From Chitinophaga vietnamensis (GTDB lineage Bacteria; Bacteroidota; Bacteroidia; Chitinophagales; Chitinophagaceae), in the NCBI RefSeq assembly GCF_902167635.1, contig NZ_CABHMS010000010.1:1-64000 (forward strand): DNA of 64,000 nucleotides. Direction: 5' to 3'. Below are positions 1 through 10,248 of this stretch, piece after piece; position 1 is the first letter of the stretch; every line of letters starts with the position of its first letter. The notes beneath the pieces were generated by a model, which did no database searches, had not been told where the DNA came from, and was given only the letters and a program-made list of their open reading frames with translations. The translations under genes were made by a program, and so were the position numbers.

Positions 1-28
1 AAGGCCCCCGCGGTACCGCGGGGGCCTT
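1..28. terminator. GC-rich terminator hairpin
   Basis: A perfect 28-nt inverted repeat (arms AAGGCCCCCGCGG and its complement, centred on GGTACC) is followed by TTTA. It is probably the terminator of a gene ending left of the window. The symmetric A/T flanks would let it work in either direction. Confidence 0.75.
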
Positions 29-108
29 TATGCAATTAAAATAAATCAAATGAATAATTAAATGAAAAGATGTATTTTGTACACTTATCCGCAACTATAT
101 TTTGAACA

Positions 109-1923
109 ATGAAGAAAGTTATACTAGGCAGTATGCTGGCCTTGTCCTGCTGGATGGGCCAGGCAGCGTACGCGCAAGGCAAGCATACATTTGCATTAAG
201 CAAGACGGAATTTTTGCTGGATGGTAAGCCCTTCCAGATGATCAGCGGAGAGATGCATCCCGCGCGCATTCCGCATGAATACTGGCGTCATCGTATAAAG
301 ATGGCGAAAGCAATGGGCTGTAATACGATTGCCGCTTATGTTTTCTGGAATTATCATGAAACCACGAAGGGGCAATTTGATTTCTCTACCGGTAATCACA
401 ATATCGCAGAATTTATAAAGATCGCGCAAGAAGAGGGCATGTGGGTGCTGTTGCGCCCGGGCCCCTATGTATGCGCAGAATGGGAGTTTGGCGGTTTACC
501 GCCTTACCTGCTGCAAACGCCTGATATCAAAGTGCGTTGCCTTGATCCGCATTACATGGAGGCAGTAGAACGTTATGTGCAGCACCTCGCCGCAGAAGTT
601 AAACCCTTGCTGGTGACCAATGGCGGCCCGGTGGTGATGATGCAGATAGAAAATGAGTATGGCAGCTATGGCAACGATAAACAATATCTCTATACACTGA
701 AAGACCTCTGGGTGAAGAATGGCATCAACATTCCGTTCTACACTGCTGATGGCGCTACGGCTTACATGCTGGAAGCAGGCGGTGTGCCGGGAGCGGCCAT
801 AGGACTGGATTCCGGCGGATCGGAAGAAGATTTTGCCGCAGCAAAAAAACAGAATCCGGATGTACCCGCCTTCAGTAGCGAGTCGTATCCCGGTTGGTTA
901 ACCCATTGGGGCGAGCCATGGCAGCGGCCCGGCATCGATGGTATCTCCAAAGAAGTGAAGTTCCTGATGGATACCAAACGTTCTTTCAACCTTTACGTTG
1001 TGCATGGCGGTACCAACTTCGGCTACACGGCCGGCGCTAATTCCGGCGGTAAAGGCTATGAGCCGGATGTTACCAGCTACGACTATGATGCGCCGATCAA
1101 CGAGCAAGGCAATGCCACGCCAAAGTACCAGGCTTTGCGTCAGCTTATTGGTTCATACCTGCCCAAGGGTAAGCAACTGCCGCCCGTACCTGCGCCTGTT
1201 CCAACTATCAGCATACCGGGCTTTACGTTAAAGCCGTTCACGTCTGTATGGGATCACCTGCCAGCGCCGGTGCGTTCGCCGCAACCCAAGCCCTTCGAGG
1301 CTTATGGCCAGGACTATGGTTTCATGCTGTACAAAACAACTTTGATCGGTCATAAGAGCGGCAAGCTGGTGATCAGGGACCTGCACGATTACGCCACCGT
1401 TTTCCTGAACGGCCAGTTCATCGGCAGCCTGGACCGCAGGCTGGGAGAGCAATCTATCAATCTGCCCAAAACTGACGTGAAAGATCCGGTACTGGAAATA
1501 CTGGTGGAAGGCATGGGCCGTATCAACTTCGCCGAAGCCCTGATCGACCGGAAAGGCATCACCGACCGTGTAGTACTGAACGGCATGACGCTCATGAACT
1601 GGGACGTATATAGCCTGCCCATGCAGGAAAAATTCGTACAGTCGTTAACGTTATCTTCCGGCCACCCTGCCAAAAAAGGCCAGTTCTTCAAAGCCTCTTT
1701 CCAACTCAGCAATACCGGCGACACCTACATTGACATGTCCGCCTTCAAAAAAGGCATCGTATGGGTGAATGGCCATAACCTCGGCCGCTATTGGGAGATC
1801 GGCCCCCAGCGCAGCCTTTATTGCCCTGCTCCCTGGCTGAAGAAAGGCGAGAACGAGATCATCGTTTTCGACCTTCTGCAAGAGAATGCAGCGGATGTGA
1901 AGGGGCTTAGCTCAGGATTATAA
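109..1923 (+). CDS. Secreted beta-galactosidase, GH35
   Basis: Retaining glycoside hydrolase of family 35, expected to release terminal beta-galactose from oligosaccharides in the periplasm or outside the cell. The 604-residue product starts with a signal peptide (residues 1-22, ending AYAQ), followed by a TIM barrel with typical GH35 blocks: SGEMHPARIP, NTIAAYVFWNYHE, RPGPYVCAEWEFGG. The expected acid/base is E183 in QIENEYG and the nucleophile E258 in SSESYPGW. The C-terminal third has jelly-roll motifs such as VWVNGHNLGRYW. Length is normal for bacterial GH35. The gene stands alone, with no Sus-type neighbours. Its last codons and stop lie inside a repeated GGATT element (see 1910-2062). 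The ATG at 109 directly precedes the signal peptide. Exact substrate is unknown; exo-beta-glucosaminidase-like activity cannot be excluded. Confidence 0.93.
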   Translation: MKKVILGSMLALSCWMGQAAYAQGKHTFALSKTEFLLDGKPFQMISGEMHPARIPHEYWRHRIKMAKAMGCNTIAAYVFWNYHETTKGQFDFSTGNHNIAEFIKIAQEEGMWVLLRPGPYVCAEWEFGGLPPYLLQTPDIKVRCLDPHYMEAVERYVQHLAAEVKPLLVTNGGPVVMMQIENEYGSYGNDKQYLYTLKDLWVKNGINIPFYTADGATAYMLEAGGVPGAAIGLDSGGSEEDFAAAKKQNPDVPAFSSESYPGWLTHWGEPWQRPGIDGISKEVKFLMDTKRSFNLYVVHGGTNFGYTAGANSGGKGYEPDVTSYDYDAPINEQGNATPKYQALRQLIGSYLPKGKQLPPVPAPVPTISIPGFTLKPFTSVWDHLPAPVRSPQPKPFEAYGQDYGFMLYKTTLIGHKSGKLVIRDLHDYATVFLNGQFIGSLDRRLGEQSINLPKTDVKDPVLEILVEGMGRINFAEALIDRKGITDRVVLNGMTLMNWDVYSLPMQEKFVQSLTLSSGHPAKKGQFFKASFQLSNTGDTYIDMSAFKKGIVWVNGHNLGRYWEIGPQRSLYCPAPWLKKGENEIIVFDLLQENAADVKGLSSGL

Positions 1924-2062
1924 GGATTGAAAGGATTACCAGGATTTTTGGATTTATTGATTTTGGGATTTATTGATTTAATTGAAGCGAAGATGACAAT
2001 ATTGTTCGCCTTCGCTTCAATTAAATCAATAAATCCGAAAATCAATAAATTCGAAAATCCCT
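1910..2062. repeat. GGATT/AATCC-word inverted repeat
   Basis: The first 40 nt (1910-1949) are GGATT-word sequence that recurs at 30586 with two differences. From 1941-1992 the sequence pairs with 2010-2062 across a 17-nt loop, with only a few mismatches over about 52 bp. The stop codon of the GH35 gene (1921-1923) lies inside it. It may act as a 3' end or terminator structure, but it lacks the compact GC stem and T-run of an ordinary terminator. Confidence 0.75.
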
Positions 2063-2177
2063 TTGTGTACATTCTACGCTATCTATTTAATTTTCCACTG
2101 CCTTGCTTTTACCGCGTAAAAAGCCTAACTTAGAAATATTGGTTTTTCATTTCTTAACTTCTTAAACAAGGCTTGCC

Positions 2178-2621
2178 ATGGGAAAAGTACGCAACATCCT
2201 GCAGGCCAAGGGTCATGCAGTTTATTCTGTTCATCCTGACAATACTGTCTTTGAAGCCCTGCAAATGCTCGTTGATTGTAATGTGGGCGCATTGACAGTT
2301 GTGGATGAGAACGAAAGATTCCTTGGGATATTTTCAGAAAGAGATTACGCACGCCGCGTTATTCTGAAAGGCAGGGCATCCAAAGAAACGCTTATCAGCG
2401 AAATTATGACCGAAAGACCTATCACTGTTACTGAAGAAGATTCCATTGAAGATTGTATGGCAAAGATGACTGACAAGCGTATCCGTCACCTGCCGGTAGT
2501 GGATGAGCAAGACCGGCTCATTGGTATGATCTCCATCGGGGATGTGGTGAAATACATCATCGATGACCAGCGCTATATTATTACCAGCCTGGAATGCTAT
2601 ATCAATGGTACGCACACCTGA
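2178..2621 (+). CDS. Two-CBS-domain protein
   Basis: A 147-residue protein made almost entirely of two CBS domains (about residues 8-65 and 73-132). Each ends in the usual pattern: FLGIFSERDYARR for the first and LIGMISIGDVV for the second. Such pairs form a Bateman module that typically binds adenine nucleotides, but no catalytic or transport domain is attached here, so the regulated partner is unknown. It has no signal peptide and is probably cytosolic. It lies 161 nt upstream of the nuo operon on the same strand, so an energy-sensing link is possible but is only inference from position. The ATG at 2178 begins MGKVRNIL, a normal start for this family. Confidence 0.85.
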   Translation: MGKVRNILQAKGHAVYSVHPDNTVFEALQMLVDCNVGALTVVDENERFLGIFSERDYARRVILKGRASKETLISEIMTERPITVTEEDSIEDCMAKMTDKRIRHLPVVDEQDRLIGMISIGDVVKYIIDDQRYIITSLECYINGTHT

Positions 2622-2782
2622 TGGTGCAAAAGTGTTTTTGTTTTTTCATCAGGATCTTCGTAATTTCAATTCATATAGCCTTTGCCGTTAGCACGGACCT
2701 TTCATGTTATGAAATCCTAGTCAGCAGTTACAACATTACATTTAACGGTCTTTACAATTTTATCGCTCGGAGGGCGGACATT

Positions 2783-3274
2783 GTGGAAAGCACTGTTTCT
2801 AATTCCATTCCCGTTTGGCCATTTTTGGTGTATGGTGGTATTGTTTTGATACTTGTCTGTATCATCCTGGCCCTGTCATATTCACTGGGGCAGCGGCATA
2901 AAGACCGCGCCACCGGAGAAGCTTATGAGTCAGGTATTGTATCTACAGGATCGGCACGTTTAAGATTTCCCTCCCAGTTCTATCTCATCGCTATGCTGTT
3001 CGTTATTTTCGATATCGAAACAGTTATGATCATCTCCTGGGCTATCGCTTACAAAGAAGTAGGCTGGACCGGCTTTATCGGCGTATCTGTATTTATCCTC
3101 ATCCTTTTGGCCGTACTCATTTACGAATGGCGCAATGGCGCACTGGATTTTGGCCCGGACGGCAAAAAAATTCTCCGCGCCTACAGAAAACTCAGAAAGA
3201 GCAGCATTTCCAACACACCCGCAGCAAGTCACAACTATCCGGACATTCAGGCACAACAAGCAGCAGCAATGTAA
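2783..3274 (+). CDS. nuoA: NADH-quinone oxidoreductase subunit A
   Basis: Membrane subunit of complex I that contacts the hydrophilic arm near the quinone site. The 163-residue product has three hydrophobic segments (about residues 12-34, 70-90 and 98-118). It carries the conserved patterns YESGI and RFPSQFYLIAMLFVIFDIE, including the acidic residues of TM2. I chose GTG 2783 because GGAGGG lies about 9 nt upstream and the product starts just before the first TM. The open frame extends to 2594, but that stretch overlaps the CBS gene and does not look like NuoA. A roughly 35-residue hydrophilic tail follows the last TM. First gene of the nuo operon; no convincing promoter was seen in 2622-2782. 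Confidence 0.9.
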   Translation: MESTVSNSIPVWPFLVYGGIVLILVCIILALSYSLGQRHKDRATGEAYESGIVSTGSARLRFPSQFYLIAMLFVIFDIETVMIISWAIAYKEVGWTGFIGVSVFILILLAVLIYEWRNGALDFGPDGKKILRAYRKLRKSSISNTPAASHNYPDIQAQQAAAM

Positions 3275-3285
3275 CATCAGCCAGG

Positions 3286-3312
3286 GTTGATTTTTTCTTT
3301 ATTAAAATCAAC
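3286..3312 (+). repeat. nuoA-nuoB spacer hairpin
   Basis: GTTGATTTT (3286-3294) and AAAATCAAC (3304-3312) form a perfect 9-bp stem with a 9-nt loop. The stem covers an in-frame TTG at 3287 that would otherwise extend nuoB, which favours the ATG at 3317. It could protect or tune the nuoA/nuoB mRNA junction. Confidence 0.5.
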
Positions 3313-3316
3313 AGCC

Positions 3317-3955
3317 ATGAAATGGTGGATGACACAGGCAAACGATGCTACCGGCAAAACCGCCGGCAATACTTCCATGGAAGAGGTGATACAACAGAGC
3401 GTGATGCTCACCTCTGTTGAAAAACTCCTCGCCTGGGGAAGGCAGAACTCCATGTGGCCATTCCATTTCGGCCTCTCCTGTTGTTTCGTAGAAATGGCCA
3501 CCGCCATGACGCCCAAATACGACCTCGCCCGCTTCGGCGCTGAAGTGATACGCGGCACACCCCGCGAAGCCGATGTAATGATCATCGCCGGTACCGTATT
3601 CATCAAAATGGCGCCTATCATTCAGCGCCTGTACGAACAGATGATGGAACCGCGGTGGGTCATCTCCATGGGCTCCTGCGCCAATTCCGGCGGTATGTAT
3701 GACATCTACAGCGTAGTACAGGGCGTAGATAAATTTTTACCGGTAGATGTGTATGTGCCCGGATGCCCGCCAAGGCCCGACGCTTTCATGCAGGGGCTCG
3801 TGATGCTGCGCGACAGCGTAGGTAAAGAGAAACGGCCGCTCAGCTGGATCATCGGCGAACAAGGCGTAGTGAAGCCGGAAAAAATCTCCATGAAAGAACA
3901 GCTCCGCGAAAAACGGCAGCAGATGACACAATTCAAAACACCCGACGAAATTTAA
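3317..3955 (+). CDS. nuoB: NADH-quinone oxidoreductase subunit B
   Basis: Peripheral-arm subunit that holds the terminal Fe-S cluster N2, which passes electrons to quinone. The 212-residue product shows all four expected N2 ligands: adjacent C55-C56 ([10 protein letters not shown]), C121 ([10 protein letters not shown]) and C150 ([10 protein letters not shown]). Length and ligand layout resemble E. coli NuoB (about 220 residues), with a charged C-terminal tail after SWIIGEQG. The ATG at 3317 is preferred over the in-frame TTG at 3287, which lies inside a hairpin. Second gene of the operon, between nuoA and the fused nuoCD. Confidence 0.95.
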   Translation: MKWWMTQANDATGKTAGNTSMEEVIQQSVMLTSVEKLLAWGRQNSMWPFHFGLSCCFVEMATAMTPKYDLARFGAEVIRGTPREADVMIIAGTVFIKMAPIIQRLYEQMMEPRWVISMGSCANSGGMYDIYSVVQGVDKFLPVDVYVPGCPPRPDAFMQGLVMLRDSVGKEKRPLSWIIGEQGVVKPEKISMKEQLREKRQQMTQFKTPDEI

Positions 3956-3989
3956 CGCATCACCTATAAATACTACTACTATCAAACCC

Positions 3990-5723
3990 ATTCTGGACAT
4001 ATTAACAGCGCGTTTCGGTGAAAACACCTTTACCACGCAGGACACACGTGATGGCATCTCCACCCTGGCCATGCCCGCAGAAAAAACAGTGACGGTATTG
4101 CAATTCCTGAAATCCAGCGTTATAATGCCTTATCGCATGCTCTATGACCTCACGGCCATCGATGAGCGTGCGTATAAAAGAGCGCAGAACGGACACAAAC
4201 CTTTTGATTTCACCGTTGTATATACCCTCTTTTCTTTTGACCGCAATGAATTTATCCGCCTCAAAGCCGGCCTCCATGGCGAATATCCGTCGATAGACAG
4301 CATCACCCACGTATGGCCTGCGGCCAACTGGTATGAACGTGAAGTATATGATATGTTCGGCATCCGGTTCAATGGTCACCCCCTGTTAAAACGTATACTC
4401 ATGCCCGTTACCTGGGAAGGACATCCGCTCCGCAAAGAGCATCCTGCCCGGGCAACGGAAATGGGGCCCTTCAAGCTCTTCAACGAAAAAGTAGACAGGG
4501 AACAGGGCGCCCTGCAATTTAACCCCGAAGAATGGGGCCTGAAACGGCATAGCGACGATACCGATTTCATGTTCCTCAACATCGGACCGCAACACCCGGG
4601 AACCCACGGCGTATTGCGCATCATCCTCCAGCTCGACGGAGAAGATATTGTAGACGCTGTGCCCGATATCGGCTTCCACCACCGCGGCGCTGAAAAGATG
4701 GGCGAGCGGCAATCCTGGCACACCTACATCCCTTATACAGATCGCATTGATTATCTCGGCGGCGTGAACAATAACCTCGCTTACCTCCTGGCAGTAGAAC
4801 GCCTCGGCGGTATTGACGTGCCGCTGCGTGCACAGATCATCCGTGTTATGCTCTGTGAGCTGTTCCGCATCGCCAGTCACCTCGTTTGGTATGGCACCTT
4901 TGCACAAGACCTCGGTCAGCTGTCACCAGTATTTTACATGTTCACCGACCGTGAAAAGATCTTCGAGATCATCGAAGCTATCTGCGGCGGGCGCATGCAT
5001 CCCAACTGGTTCCGTATCGGCGGCGTAGCGCAGGACCTGCCGCAGGGATGGGAGCAGCTGGTGCGCAACTTCATCCATTATTTCCCGCGTAAACTGCGAG
5101 AATACGATAACATGGTAATGAAGAATACCCTCTTCAAGACACGCACCAAAGGCATCGGTATCTATACGCTCGAAGAGGCGATAGAGTGGGGCGTTACCGG
5201 CCCCGGACTCCGCGCCTGTGGCCTTGAATGGGATCTGCGCAAGAAAAGGCCCTACGGCGGTTATGAAAATTTTGCTTTCGAGGTCCCGGTTGCAGCAAAT
5301 GGCGATTGCTACGACCGTGCGGTAGTGCGGGTGGAAGAAATGCGGCAAAGCCTCCGCATCGTGCAGCAATGCCTGGAGTTCATGCCGCCCGGCGATTTCA
5401 AATCGCGCCACCCGCTTGCTACCCCGCCGGTGAAGCAGCACACCATGCAGGATATTGAAACGCTTATTCATCACTTCCTCAATGTCAGCTGGGGGCCTGT
5501 GATCCCCGCCGGCGAAGCCATGAGCTGCGTAGAAGCCACCAAAGGATGGAATGGCTATCATCTCATCAGCGACGGCAATACATCGGCATATCGTGTACGC
5601 GTGCGCACGCCCTCGTTCCCGCATATGCAGATGATACCGTATATCAGTCGCGGTTATACCGTTGCTGACTTGCTCTCCATCCTCGGCGGAATGGATTATG
5701 TATTGGCTGATATTGACAGATAA
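3990..5723 (+). CDS. nuoCD: NADH-quinone oxidoreductase fused subunits C/D
   Basis: Fusion of the 30-kDa (NuoC) and 49-kDa (NuoD) peripheral-arm subunits; the NuoD part forms the quinone cavity with NuoB. The NuoC signature [19 protein letters not shown] is followed by a linker ([10 protein letters not shown]). The NuoD blocks are [43 protein letters not shown] and the C-terminal ADIDR. From memory the NuoD half is strikingly close to E. coli NuoCD. The first ATG is at 4071, but conserved NuoC sequence ([14 protein letters not shown]) is encoded upstream in the same open frame. That stretch has no ATG, GTG or TTG back to a stop at 3924. I place the start provisionally at ATT 3990; ATC 3981 and ATA 3966 are alternatives. 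Confidence 0.9.
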   Translation: MLDILTARFGENTFTTQDTRDGISTLAMPAEKTVTVLQFLKSSVIMPYRMLYDLTAIDERAYKRAQNGHKPFDFTVVYTLFSFDRNEFIRLKAGLHGEYPSIDSITHVWPAANWYEREVYDMFGIRFNGHPLLKRILMPVTWEGHPLRKEHPARATEMGPFKLFNEKVDREQGALQFNPEEWGLKRHSDDTDFMFLNIGPQHPGTHGVLRIILQLDGEDIVDAVPDIGFHHRGAEKMGERQSWHTYIPYTDRIDYLGGVNNNLAYLLAVERLGGIDVPLRAQIIRVMLCELFRIASHLVWYGTFAQDLGQLSPVFYMFTDREKIFEIIEAICGGRMHPNWFRIGGVAQDLPQGWEQLVRNFIHYFPRKLREYDNMVMKNTLFKTRTKGIGIYTLEEAIEWGVTGPGLRACGLEWDLRKKRPYGGYENFAFEVPVAANGDCYDRAVVRVEEMRQSLRIVQQCLEFMPPGDFKSRHPLATPPVKQHTMQDIETLIHHFLNVSWGPVIPAGEAMSCVEATKGWNGYHLISDGNTSAYRVRVRTPSFPHMQMIPYISRGYTVADLLSILGGMDYVLADIDR

Positions 5724-5764
5724 ATCCTCAAATTCTCACATCCTCAAATATGTAAATATCAATT

Positions 5765-6229
5765 ATGCTATCATCTCACGAAATAGAAAAGATACAGGAA
5801 GAGCTACTGCATGTGCCGGTAAAAAAAGCGGCCTGCATAGAAGCGCTGAAGATCGTGCAGGCAGAACGTCGCTGGGTATCTGATGAACATGTAGACGATA
5901 TCGCCGCATTGTTGGATATGAGCGCCGCAGAGGTAGACAGTGTAGCCACTTTCTACAACCTCATCTTCCGGCGGCCGGTAGGCAGGCATGTGATCCTGCT
6001 GTGCGACAGTATCAGTTGCTGGGTGATGGGATATAATACGATCAAACAATCATTGATGGAACAATTGCAGATCAGCTACGGGCAAACCACGCCAGACGAG
6101 CGTTTCACCTTACTGCCCAATGCCTGCCTCGGCTGTTGTGATCATGCGCCCGCCCTGATGATCGACAATGATCTCTATAATGATATCAACGACAATGATC
6201 TGAAAAACATATTAACTAAATACCCGTAA
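5765..6229 (+). CDS. nuoE: NADH-quinone oxidoreductase subunit E
   Basis: Thioredoxin-fold [2Fe-2S] subunit (24-kDa type) of the NADH dehydrogenase module; it carries cluster N1a next to NuoF. The 154-residue product has a helical N-terminal part (VQAERRWVSDEHVDDIA) and all four ligands in the usual spacing: CDSISC (Cx4C) and CLGCC (Cx3C). The ATG at 5765 is 41 nt after nuoCD, the spacer being an AATCC-rich AT tract like those before nuoF, nuoI and nuoL. Confidence 0.95.
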   Translation: MLSSHEIEKIQEELLHVPVKKAACIEALKIVQAERRWVSDEHVDDIAALLDMSAAEVDSVATFYNLIFRRPVGRHVILLCDSISCWVMGYNTIKQSLMEQLQISYGQTTPDERFTLLPNACLGCCDHAPALMIDNDLYNDINDNDLKNILTKYP

Positions 6230-6279
6230 CAACAATACACCAATAAAATAAATAAATCCGTACATCAAAAAATCCGACA

Positions 6280-7560
6280 ATGGAAAAGCCGCTCACACAA
6301 CATATCCCGCTTTCGGGCGCTGCGCTGGACCTCCGGCAGTATGAAGCTGTGGGCGGTTATTCCGCACTGCGCAAGGTGTTGCAGACGATGACGCCGCAAG
6401 AGGTGACCGCGCTTGTAAAAGAGGCTAACCTCAGAGGCCGTGGCGGCGCGGGTTTCAGCACCGGTATGAAATGGAGCTTTGTGCCGATGGATGTGCCTGG
6501 ACCTAAATATCTCATCGCCAATGCCGATGAGATGGAGCCCGGCACTTTCAAAGATCGCTGGCTGCTGGAAGGTAATCCGCATCAGCTGCTGGAAGGCATG
6601 ATCATCGCGGCTTATGCCATACAAGCCACGGACGCATTCGTATTCCTGCGCTGGGCCTATAAATCCGCCGCTGTGCTGATGCGGCAAGCCATCGCTGATG
6701 CTTATGCTGCCGGGTATCTCGGCAAAAAAATATGCGGTAAGGACTTCTCCCTGGAAATGCAATTGCATACCGGCGTAGGCCGTTACATGTGCGGAGAAGA
6801 AACAGCGCTGCTTAATTCACTGGAAGGAAAGCGCGCCACACCCCGCGCCAAGCCGCCGTTTCCGCAGGTGAGCGGTTTGTTCGGCAAGCCTACGATCGTC
6901 AATAATGTAGAAACGCTTTCTTATCTGCCCCATATCATGAACAATGGCGCCGACTGGTTTAAATCGCTCAGTCAGAGCAGCGATGGCGGCACTAAAATTT
7001 ATGGCGTGAGCGGCAAGGTAAACAAGCCCGGCGCCTGGGAACTGCCGATGGGCATTACCATGCGCGAGCTGCTGGAAGAACATGCCGGTGGTATGAAGAA
7101 TGGTTACCGTTTCCGCGGAGCCTTGCCTGGCGGCGCTTCCACCGACTTCCTCACCGATGCGCACCTCGATGTAAAAATGGATTTCAATGGCGTAGCCGCC
7201 GCCGGCAGCAGGCTGGGAACCGGCACCATGGTGGTGCTCGACGATCACACCTGCCCGGTAGGCTTTGTACATAACCTGGAACATTTTTTTGCGCAGGAGT
7301 CGTGCGGCTTCTGCACACCTTGCCGCGAAGGCCTGCCATGGACAGAGAAAATACTCTATGCCATGGAACAGGGCCAGGGCACCATGCAGGACCTGCAACT
7401 GCTGGAACAGCATACGCAGCTGCTGGGCCCCGGCAATACCTTTTGCGCCCTCGCGCCCGGCGCCATGGAGCCTTTGCAAAGTGCGCTGAAATATTTCCGG
7501 GAAGATTTTGAACAACATATCAACGAAAAAAAATGCCCTTATGCCCATCATACACATTGA
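6280..7560 (+). CDS. nuoF: NADH-quinone oxidoreductase subunit F
   Basis: NADH- and FMN-binding 51-kDa subunit, the electron entry point of complex I. The 426-residue product shows the FMN/NADH motifs GRGGAGFSTGMKW and NADEMEPGTFKDR, the CGEETALLNSLEG block, and the N3 cluster motif SCGFCTPCREG with a further Cys at NTFCALA. Length is close to E. coli NuoF (about 445). The ATG at 6280 follows an AT-rich AATCC spacer. Its 3' end overlaps the start of nuoG by 20 nt, suggesting translational coupling. Confidence 0.96.
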   Translation: MEKPLTQHIPLSGAALDLRQYEAVGGYSALRKVLQTMTPQEVTALVKEANLRGRGGAGFSTGMKWSFVPMDVPGPKYLIANADEMEPGTFKDRWLLEGNPHQLLEGMIIAAYAIQATDAFVFLRWAYKSAAVLMRQAIADAYAAGYLGKKICGKDFSLEMQLHTGVGRYMCGEETALLNSLEGKRATPRAKPPFPQVSGLFGKPTIVNNVETLSYLPHIMNNGADWFKSLSQSSDGGTKIYGVSGKVNKPGAWELPMGITMRELLEEHAGGMKNGYRFRGALPGGASTDFLTDAHLDVKMDFNGVAAAGSRLGTGTMVVLDDHTCPVGFVHNLEHFFAQESCGFCTPCREGLPWTEKILYAMEQGQGTMQDLQLLEQHTQLLGPGNTFCALAPGAMEPLQSALKYFREDFEQHINEKKCPYAHHTH

Positions 7561-10243
7561 CAACAAAGCATACGAAGTGAAGGAGGGCAAGAACCTGCTC
7601 GAAGCATGTTTATCGCTTGGCCTCGACCTGCCTTACTTCTGCTGGCACCCGGCGCTGGGCTCTGTTGGCGCCTGCCGGCAGTGCGCCATCAAGGTTTTCA
7701 AAGATGCGGAAGACCAGAAAGGCAAGATCATCATGGCCTGTATGGAGCCGGTGAAAGACCAGCTACGTATATCCGTGAACGATAGTGAGGCGAAAAATTT
7801 CCGGGAACATGTGATCGGGTGGCTGATGACCAATCACCCGCACGACTGTGCCGTTTGCGATGAAGGAGGCTCTTGCCATTTACAGGATATGACCGTGATG
7901 ACCGGCCACTCTTACCGCGATTATCATTTTACCAAACGAACTTACAACAACCAATATCTCGGACCTTTCCTGAATCATGAGATGAACCGTTGCATACAGT
8001 GCTATCGCTGTGTGCGTTTTTACAAAGATTTCGCCGGCGGCAAAGACCTGGATGTTTTTGCCGCCCATAATCATGTGTACTTTGGTCGTCAGCAGGAAGG
8101 TACACTGGAAAGCGAATTTAGCGGCAACCTCGCAGAAGTATGCCCCACGGGCGTTTTCACCGATAAAACATTGAAGCAACATTACACCCGCAAATGGGAC
8201 ATGACCTATGCCCCTTCTATCTGCCAGGGCTGCGGCCTTGGTTGCAACATCTCCGCAGGAGAGCGTTACGGCACCCTGCGGCAGATCACTAACCGCTACA
8301 ATCATGCTGTGAATGGTTATTTTCTTTGCGACCGTGGCCGCTACGGCTATGAGTTTGTGAACAGCAGTAACCGCATCAAAGAAGCGCTGGTGCGCCATGC
8401 GCCCGGCCATGAGGCCAATGGCCTTTCCGTGATGCAGCATATACGCAACCGTATGCAGGCCGGAAAGGTAATAGGCATCGGCTCTCCAAGGGCATCGCTG
8501 GAATCTAATTTCCTGCTGAGGCAGTTGGTGGGCGCCGACCATTTTTATCTCGGCGTATCCGACAGCGATCATGATATGGTATCGCTGATGATGAAGATAT
8601 TGAAGCAGGGACCGGTGCGTGCCGCCTCGATGTATGAGGCTGCCAATGCAGATGCGGTGTTGATATTGGGAGAAGACATTACCAACACCGCGCCGATGCT
8701 GGCATTGCAGGTACGGCAGGCGGTGCGCCGTATACCCGTGGAAGCAGCCATGAAACAAACACATGTGCCGCAATGGCAGGATGCCGCTGTGCGCGAAGCC
8801 GCACAGGAAGCGAAAGGGCCGCTGTTCATCCTCAATGTGCTGGAAACAAAACTGGATGAACTGGCTGCCGCTGCCTGGCATACTGCGCCTGATAATATTG
8901 CACGTATAGGCTTCGCCGTTAGTCACCTTATTAATGATCATCTGCCCACTGTAAGCGGCATGTCGGAAAAAGGCACTGAAGTGGCGGAAACGATTGCGAA
9001 AGCCTTGCGGCAGGCTAAAAATCCTTTAATCATCGCTGGCTACGGCAGCGGCAGCACGGCAGTGGTGAAAGCTGCCGCCAACGTTGCCTGGGCGCTGAAA
9101 CATGCCGGCATTGATGCGATGCTGTCGTTTACAGTGCCTGAATGCAACAGCATGGGACTGGAAATGCTTGGCGGCCATCGACTGGATTCCGCAGTGGCAA
9201 ATGTGATGAACGATACTGCCGATACGGTCATCATCCTGGAAAATGATCTCTATCGCCGGCTCGATCAACACATGGCCAGCCAATTCCTCGACCGTTGTAA
9301 AAATGTGATCATGCTGGATCATCTCTTCAATGCCACTGCCGAAAAAGCTCATATCATATTGCCTGCAGGCACTTTCGCAGAATCCGACGGAACGCTTGTG
9401 AACAACGAAGGCCGCGCCCAGCGCTTCTTGCAGGTGTACGCGCCATCAGGACAGATCAAAGAAAGCTGGCGCTGGCTGTTGGAGATCGCCGCTTTCAATG
9501 GTCATGATCCCTTGAAAAATATACAATCACTGGATGAAGTAGTGGCCGCCATTGTGCGCAGCCACCGCATATTTGCCGGCATCGAGTCATTGACGCCGCA
9601 TGCGGATTTCCGTATGGCCGGACAAAAGATACCGCGTGAGCCGCACCGTTACAGCGGCCGCACTGCGATGCTCGCCAATGTGAACGTTAGCGAACCGAAG
9701 CCGCCGGAAGATACCGATACCGCGCTTTCCTTTACCATGGAGGGTTACAGGGGAGAGCCCCCATCTTCCATGATCCCCTTCTTCTGGTGGCCCGGGTGGA
9801 ACTCGGTGCAGTCGGTCAACAAATTTCAACAGGAGATCGGCGGGCAGCTGCACGATGGCGACAGTGGCAAACGTTTGCTGGAACCGCTGCCTGCTAACGG
9901 TAACGGGCATACGCCGTATTTCCGCGAGGTGCCGCAGCCTTTTATTCCATTGGCTGGTCATCTGTTGCTGGTACCGCTGTACCACATCTATGGCTCGGAA
10001 GAGCTGAGTGTGCACACACCGGGCGTGGCCGAGCGCATACCGGCGCCGTATATCATGTTGCACAGCGAAGATGCCAAACGTTTCCAGGTGGCGGCCGGGC
10101 ATCTCCTGTATTTTATGGATAAAGGACACCAATACGCGCTGCCGGTGGTGATCAACGATACGCTGCAACGCGGCGCTGCGGGCATACCCGTAGGCCTGCC
10201 GCAGATGCAGGTAGCGGAAGTGCCGCAGCTCATTAAAATATAA
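7541..10243 (+). CDS. nuoG: NADH-quinone oxidoreductase subunit G
   Basis: Largest peripheral subunit (900 residues), carrying several Fe-S clusters between NuoF and NuoB. An N-terminal [2Fe-2S] ferredoxin domain has YFCWHP, GACRQC and MACME. The HxxxC-type motif is [14 protein letters not shown], and the next cluster motif is CIQCYRC with a distal CPTGVF. The molybdopterin-oxidoreductase-like domain opens with CQGCGLGC and a fourth Cys 27 residues later, the exact Cx2Cx3Cx27C pattern that binds N7 in E. coli NuoG. The rest is the degenerate molybdopterin fold and a C-terminal extension. The ATG at 7541 (MPIIHIDNK) is preferred over an in-frame TTG at 7508, because this is where ferredoxin homology begins. 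Confidence 0.95.
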   Translation: MPIIHIDNKAYEVKEGKNLLEACLSLGLDLPYFCWHPALGSVGACRQCAIKVFKDAEDQKGKIIMACMEPVKDQLRISVNDSEAKNFREHVIGWLMTNHPHDCAVCDEGGSCHLQDMTVMTGHSYRDYHFTKRTYNNQYLGPFLNHEMNRCIQCYRCVRFYKDFAGGKDLDVFAAHNHVYFGRQQEGTLESEFSGNLAEVCPTGVFTDKTLKQHYTRKWDMTYAPSICQGCGLGCNISAGERYGTLRQITNRYNHAVNGYFLCDRGRYGYEFVNSSNRIKEALVRHAPGHEANGLSVMQHIRNRMQAGKVIGIGSPRASLESNFLLRQLVGADHFYLGVSDSDHDMVSLMMKILKQGPVRAASMYEAANADAVLILGEDITNTAPMLALQVRQAVRRIPVEAAMKQTHVPQWQDAAVREAAQEAKGPLFILNVLETKLDELAAAAWHTAPDNIARIGFAVSHLINDHLPTVSGMSEKGTEVAETIAKALRQAKNPLIIAGYGSGSTAVVKAAANVAWALKHAGIDAMLSFTVPECNSMGLEMLGGHRLDSAVANVMNDTADTVIILENDLYRRLDQHMASQFLDRCKNVIMLDHLFNATAEKAHIILPAGTFAESDGTLVNNEGRAQRFLQVYAPSGQIKESWRWLLEIAAFNGHDPLKNIQSLDEVVAAIVRSHRIFAGIESLTPHADFRMAGQKIPREPHRYSGRTAMLANVNVSEPKPPEDTDTALSFTMEGYRGEPPSSMIPFFWWPGWNSVQSVNKFQQEIGGQLHDGDSGKRLLEPLPANGNGHTPYFREVPQPFIPLAGHLLLVPLYHIYGSEELSVHTPGVAERIPAPYIMLHSEDAKRFQVAAGHLLYFMDKGHQYALPVVINDTLQRGAAGIPVGLPQMQVAEVPQLIKI

Positions 10244-10248
10244 GTACC

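Noticed and set aside
1927-2133. 68-codon plus-strand frame over the repeat at 1910-2062
   Set aside because: The sequence is the inverted repeat itself, giving a low-complexity peptide with mirrored halves.
2670-2684. TAGCCTTTG as nuo promoter
   Set aside because: The spacing inside the box is wrong for TAnnTTTG and no -33 element lies at a proper distance.
2594-2782. In-frame extension of nuoA upstream to 2594
   Set aside because: It overlaps the CBS gene, contains unlikely protein sequence, and GTG 2783 with a GGAGGG upstream fits NuoA homology.
4923-5624. Minus-strand open frame opposite nuoCD
   Set aside because: No conserved motif; the opposite strand is a well-conserved complex I subunit.
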